The notes below the pieces were generated by a model. It saw only the letters and a list, made by a program, of their open reading frames with translations. It made no database searches and was not told the DNA's origin. This document shows positions 61,801 through 64,000 of a stretch of 64,000 nt of DNA, piece after piece (within the stretch, counting starts at the first letter, position 1; each line of letters begins with the position of its first letter). The stretch is from Datnioides undecimradiatus. Lineage: Eukaryota; Chordata; Actinopteri; Lobotiformes; Datnioididae. Both the position numbers and the translations under genes were made by a program. Where the stretch lies: contig WARS01000026.1 of NCBI GenBank assembly GCA_008933995.1, positions 510,501 to 574,500 on the forward strand, in the 5' to 3' direction.

Positions 61801-62232
61801 AAGTTTGCTGGGCATATTCAGACACACTTACATTAACAAGCGAAACTCTTGGGCACTTGGGCCTCCAACAAGGTCAAAATGGCCTCTCGCAGGAAGTAAT
61901 ATAGTGGCCTCAGATAGCTGCACTTCCTGACAAGATCCTGAGATGTGCGTGCAACTGACTAAAAAATACTCAAACACTCAAAAATACTTCTCCATTATGT
62001 ATTGGTTATCAGGTCAGGACAAGGACCATAGTCCACTTGTTAGTGACCACGAGAAGGAAAGGGATGGATGGTTAAAAGGTGGATGCCCTGCCCTCTCTGC
62101 TCCTACAGACCAACCAAAGAAACTCCCTGTATTTTTGGGGTTTTTTATTTATCTAGTCATCCTTTATTAGGAATATAGAAATAGTGGCGGACAAGAATAT
62201 TCTAATTTGCATATGTTTTGTTTTAATACCAG

Positions 62233-62314
62233 GTATAAGGGGCCTCAAGAGGTCCCTGACAACGAGAACACCAAGAACTCCTCTCTCCATTTGTCACCAC
62301 GCAAAGACAACGAG
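62233..62314 (+). other. Candidate internal exon of an unassigned gene
   Basis: The 82-base block has a TTTGTTTTAATACCAG acceptor and a GAG/GTCAGT donor. With one base completing the previous codon it reads 27 residues, YKGPQEVPDNENTKNSSL then HLSPRKDNE, a hydrophilic, balanced composition unlike the repeat-derived frames nearby. It would enter after a 2-base overhang and leave in phase 0. I do not recognise the protein and no partner exon was established. Confidence 0.3.
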
Positions 62315-64000
62315 GTCAGTTCCCATTAAACAGATCGTAGTGGTAGTGTTTGTAGTTGTGCTATTTAAAAGGTCACTGTGGTAGACTTTGTGTCTCTGGG
62401 CAGTAACAGGATACTTTTACCTGACTATCATGTTGTTACTTAAAAAAATGTGTCTTTTGGATTCCGAAAACTGACACTATTTATAGAAAGAAGACAAAAC
62501 GCTGTTGTCTATTGTACTTTTTTAATCCCAAAGTATCAGGCTAATGTGGAGGATCTCTTGCATTGTATGGTTTTAAGACCAAGTCAAGATGATTTGTTAT
62601 TGAATATATTGTTTGTTTCTTAAAGTATGCACAGCTGCTACTATTAGCTGTCTTTCTGTTTTACTCCTTTCTAACTTTTACTTCATGGACTTCGGTCAGG
62701 GTCTGTAAAAAAAAAAATGGAATGAGGAAAAACTGAGTCGAAGATAAGAGGAGTCAGTCAGGAAGCAAATGACGGAGTGACACTTGAAACTGGTGCAGGT
62801 GATGATTTGAGATGGAAAATAAAGCTCCCAGGAAAGAGCAGTGGCAGTGAGAGTCTTCAGGATCATGTTGCAGCATCAGGTCAGTGTCCTACTTGGCACT
62901 GAAACCCCGTCAGCATTCCTGTGACGGAAAAAGTGAAGTTAAATACAAAAAAGAGGAAAGACGGATGCTGTGAGTTAGAGAGAAAGGGGAGCAGAGATGT
63001 TTGAAATGAATGTAAATTCAAATTCAAGCCAAGATAATTGTATTCATTACATTTATTCACATCTAAGTTGCACACTGGGCAAATAAAATGTGGAAAATAC
63101 TATAAATTAGTAGCTAAATTATTGGTTTTTATATGATTGTTCAATATCTTTTGGTCGATTGTTGTTTTAACAATGTACCAGACGTATTATTTCTTCATTG
63201 CATCTGCTCTGACAAACACAGTCATCATGTGCCCCAACCGCTCATTTCCTGCATCTTTTGTTCATCTGTTGTGTTCCAGTTTCAAAGCAAAAGCAGAGTT
63301 CAAATGGAAATACTCACAGAAAGAATTTAGTGTCTAATTAAATCAAATATATGATTGGAAAAAGATTTAAAATCATTTATGGGAAGGAGCTGAAGAGAGA
63401 AGTGGAAGAGAAGTGGAACAGACTCTGTGCACCTGTTTTTAAGCACATTTTCAATTTGTGTATAATAAAACTGAAAACACTGAAAATGTTAATGTATTGA
63501 TAATGGCAAACAATAACCAAGTGCAATGGAAACGAACTTTGCGAATGAATCAAGCATGAGATTCAAATACCCACTCCACTGTGGAGATGACAGATGGGTG
63601 GCAGATGAAAACATTAAATCTGTATTCAGAGCAGAGACTCCAACAAACAAACATAAATGAAATGTTTCCATTGCCTTTTTTTTACATTGTTCCATCATTT
63701 GAAGTTTGACTGGTGCTCTCATAAAGAGTAGTTTCACGGCATCATTAATTAGTGCCACCAGGTCCTTATGTTTACATAACAGTAGTGAAGGAAAAGGACT
63801 TTGCAGTTTCATATGTTGATGATGTGGAAATTTGGAAAAAAATTCCTTTATACTGGAAATCGGACTTCTGAAGTTTTTTAAAATCTCTCTAATTGTAACA
63901 GTGTTACAACGGCCTGAATGACAAACTGATTGTATATTTGGATTTTCTGGTCAGCAATGCAACCTCCAACTTCTATCTGAATGCATAATTAACCAGAACG
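62315..64000. other. Intergenic or intronic DNA, nothing recognised
   Basis: AT-rich with purine-rich patches (62720-62780, 62930-63000). No supported exon, repeat family or regulatory motif was found up to the window end. Confidence 0.45.

Larger units (their letters stand above)
54251..62232. other. Gene-poor DNA, partly pyrimidine-rich
   Basis: No exon is assigned. 58340-58900 is strongly pyrimidine-rich and gives artefactual Pro/Ser/Leu frames. 60880-61130 is purine-rich with a (GA)n core. Microsatellites are listed separately. The area 59740-59900 might hold an old repeat but I could not identify it. Confidence 0.5.

Noticed and set aside
1..64000. CRISPR arrays, bacterial operons, rRNA or tRNA genes
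   Set aside because: No spaced direct-repeat arrays, ribosome-binding-site gene strings or recognisable RNA genes were seen; the sequence is animal nuclear DNA. Small RNA genes could be missed by eye.

Overview
This window reads as vertebrate nuclear DNA, most probably from a teleost fish. Coding exons are short, are split by GT-AG introns of roughly 80 to 1,200 bases, and are interrupted by many (AC)n/(TG)n microsatellites. Several dispersed repeats match families I know from fish genomes. There is no bacterial gene organisation, no CRISPR array and no operon.

Layout. (1) Positions 213-508 hold the last two coding exons of an interferon-related developmental regulator gene, best matched to ifrd2, on the + strand; the rest lies upstream of the window. 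(2) After about 2.2 kb of intergenic DNA, ending in a CpG-rich promoter-like block, comes a complete 21-exon apeh gene (acylaminoacyl-peptide hydrolase) at 2769-11332 on the + strand. It encodes 702 residues with an intact Ser559/Asp647/His679 triad. Its introns carry a roughly 400-base polypyrimidine tract (intron 12) and a broken antisense L2-like LINE (intron 15). (3) From about 11.5 kb to the end I find no gene I can name. This 52 kb holds microsatellites, a Tc1-like transposase relic, two short elements flanked by TTAA, a fold-back element of the 'TTAGC' type, a 379-bp solo LTR with a 4-bp target-site duplication, two other degenerate dispersed repeats and a perfect 18-bp hairpin. A few splice-flanked open stretches could be exons of an unidentified long-intron gene, but I cannot assign them.

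Functionally, ifrd2 (translation and transcription regulator) and apeh (cytosolic removal of N-acetylated residues from peptides) are separate housekeeping genes in tandem. The two families also both map to human 3p21.31, so the linkage looks like conserved synteny. I found no convincing new biological system. The most useful non-routine items are the solo LTR, the TTAA-flanked elements, the perfect hairpin, the uninterrupted frame from apeh exon 12 into intron 12, and the candidate unassigned exons.
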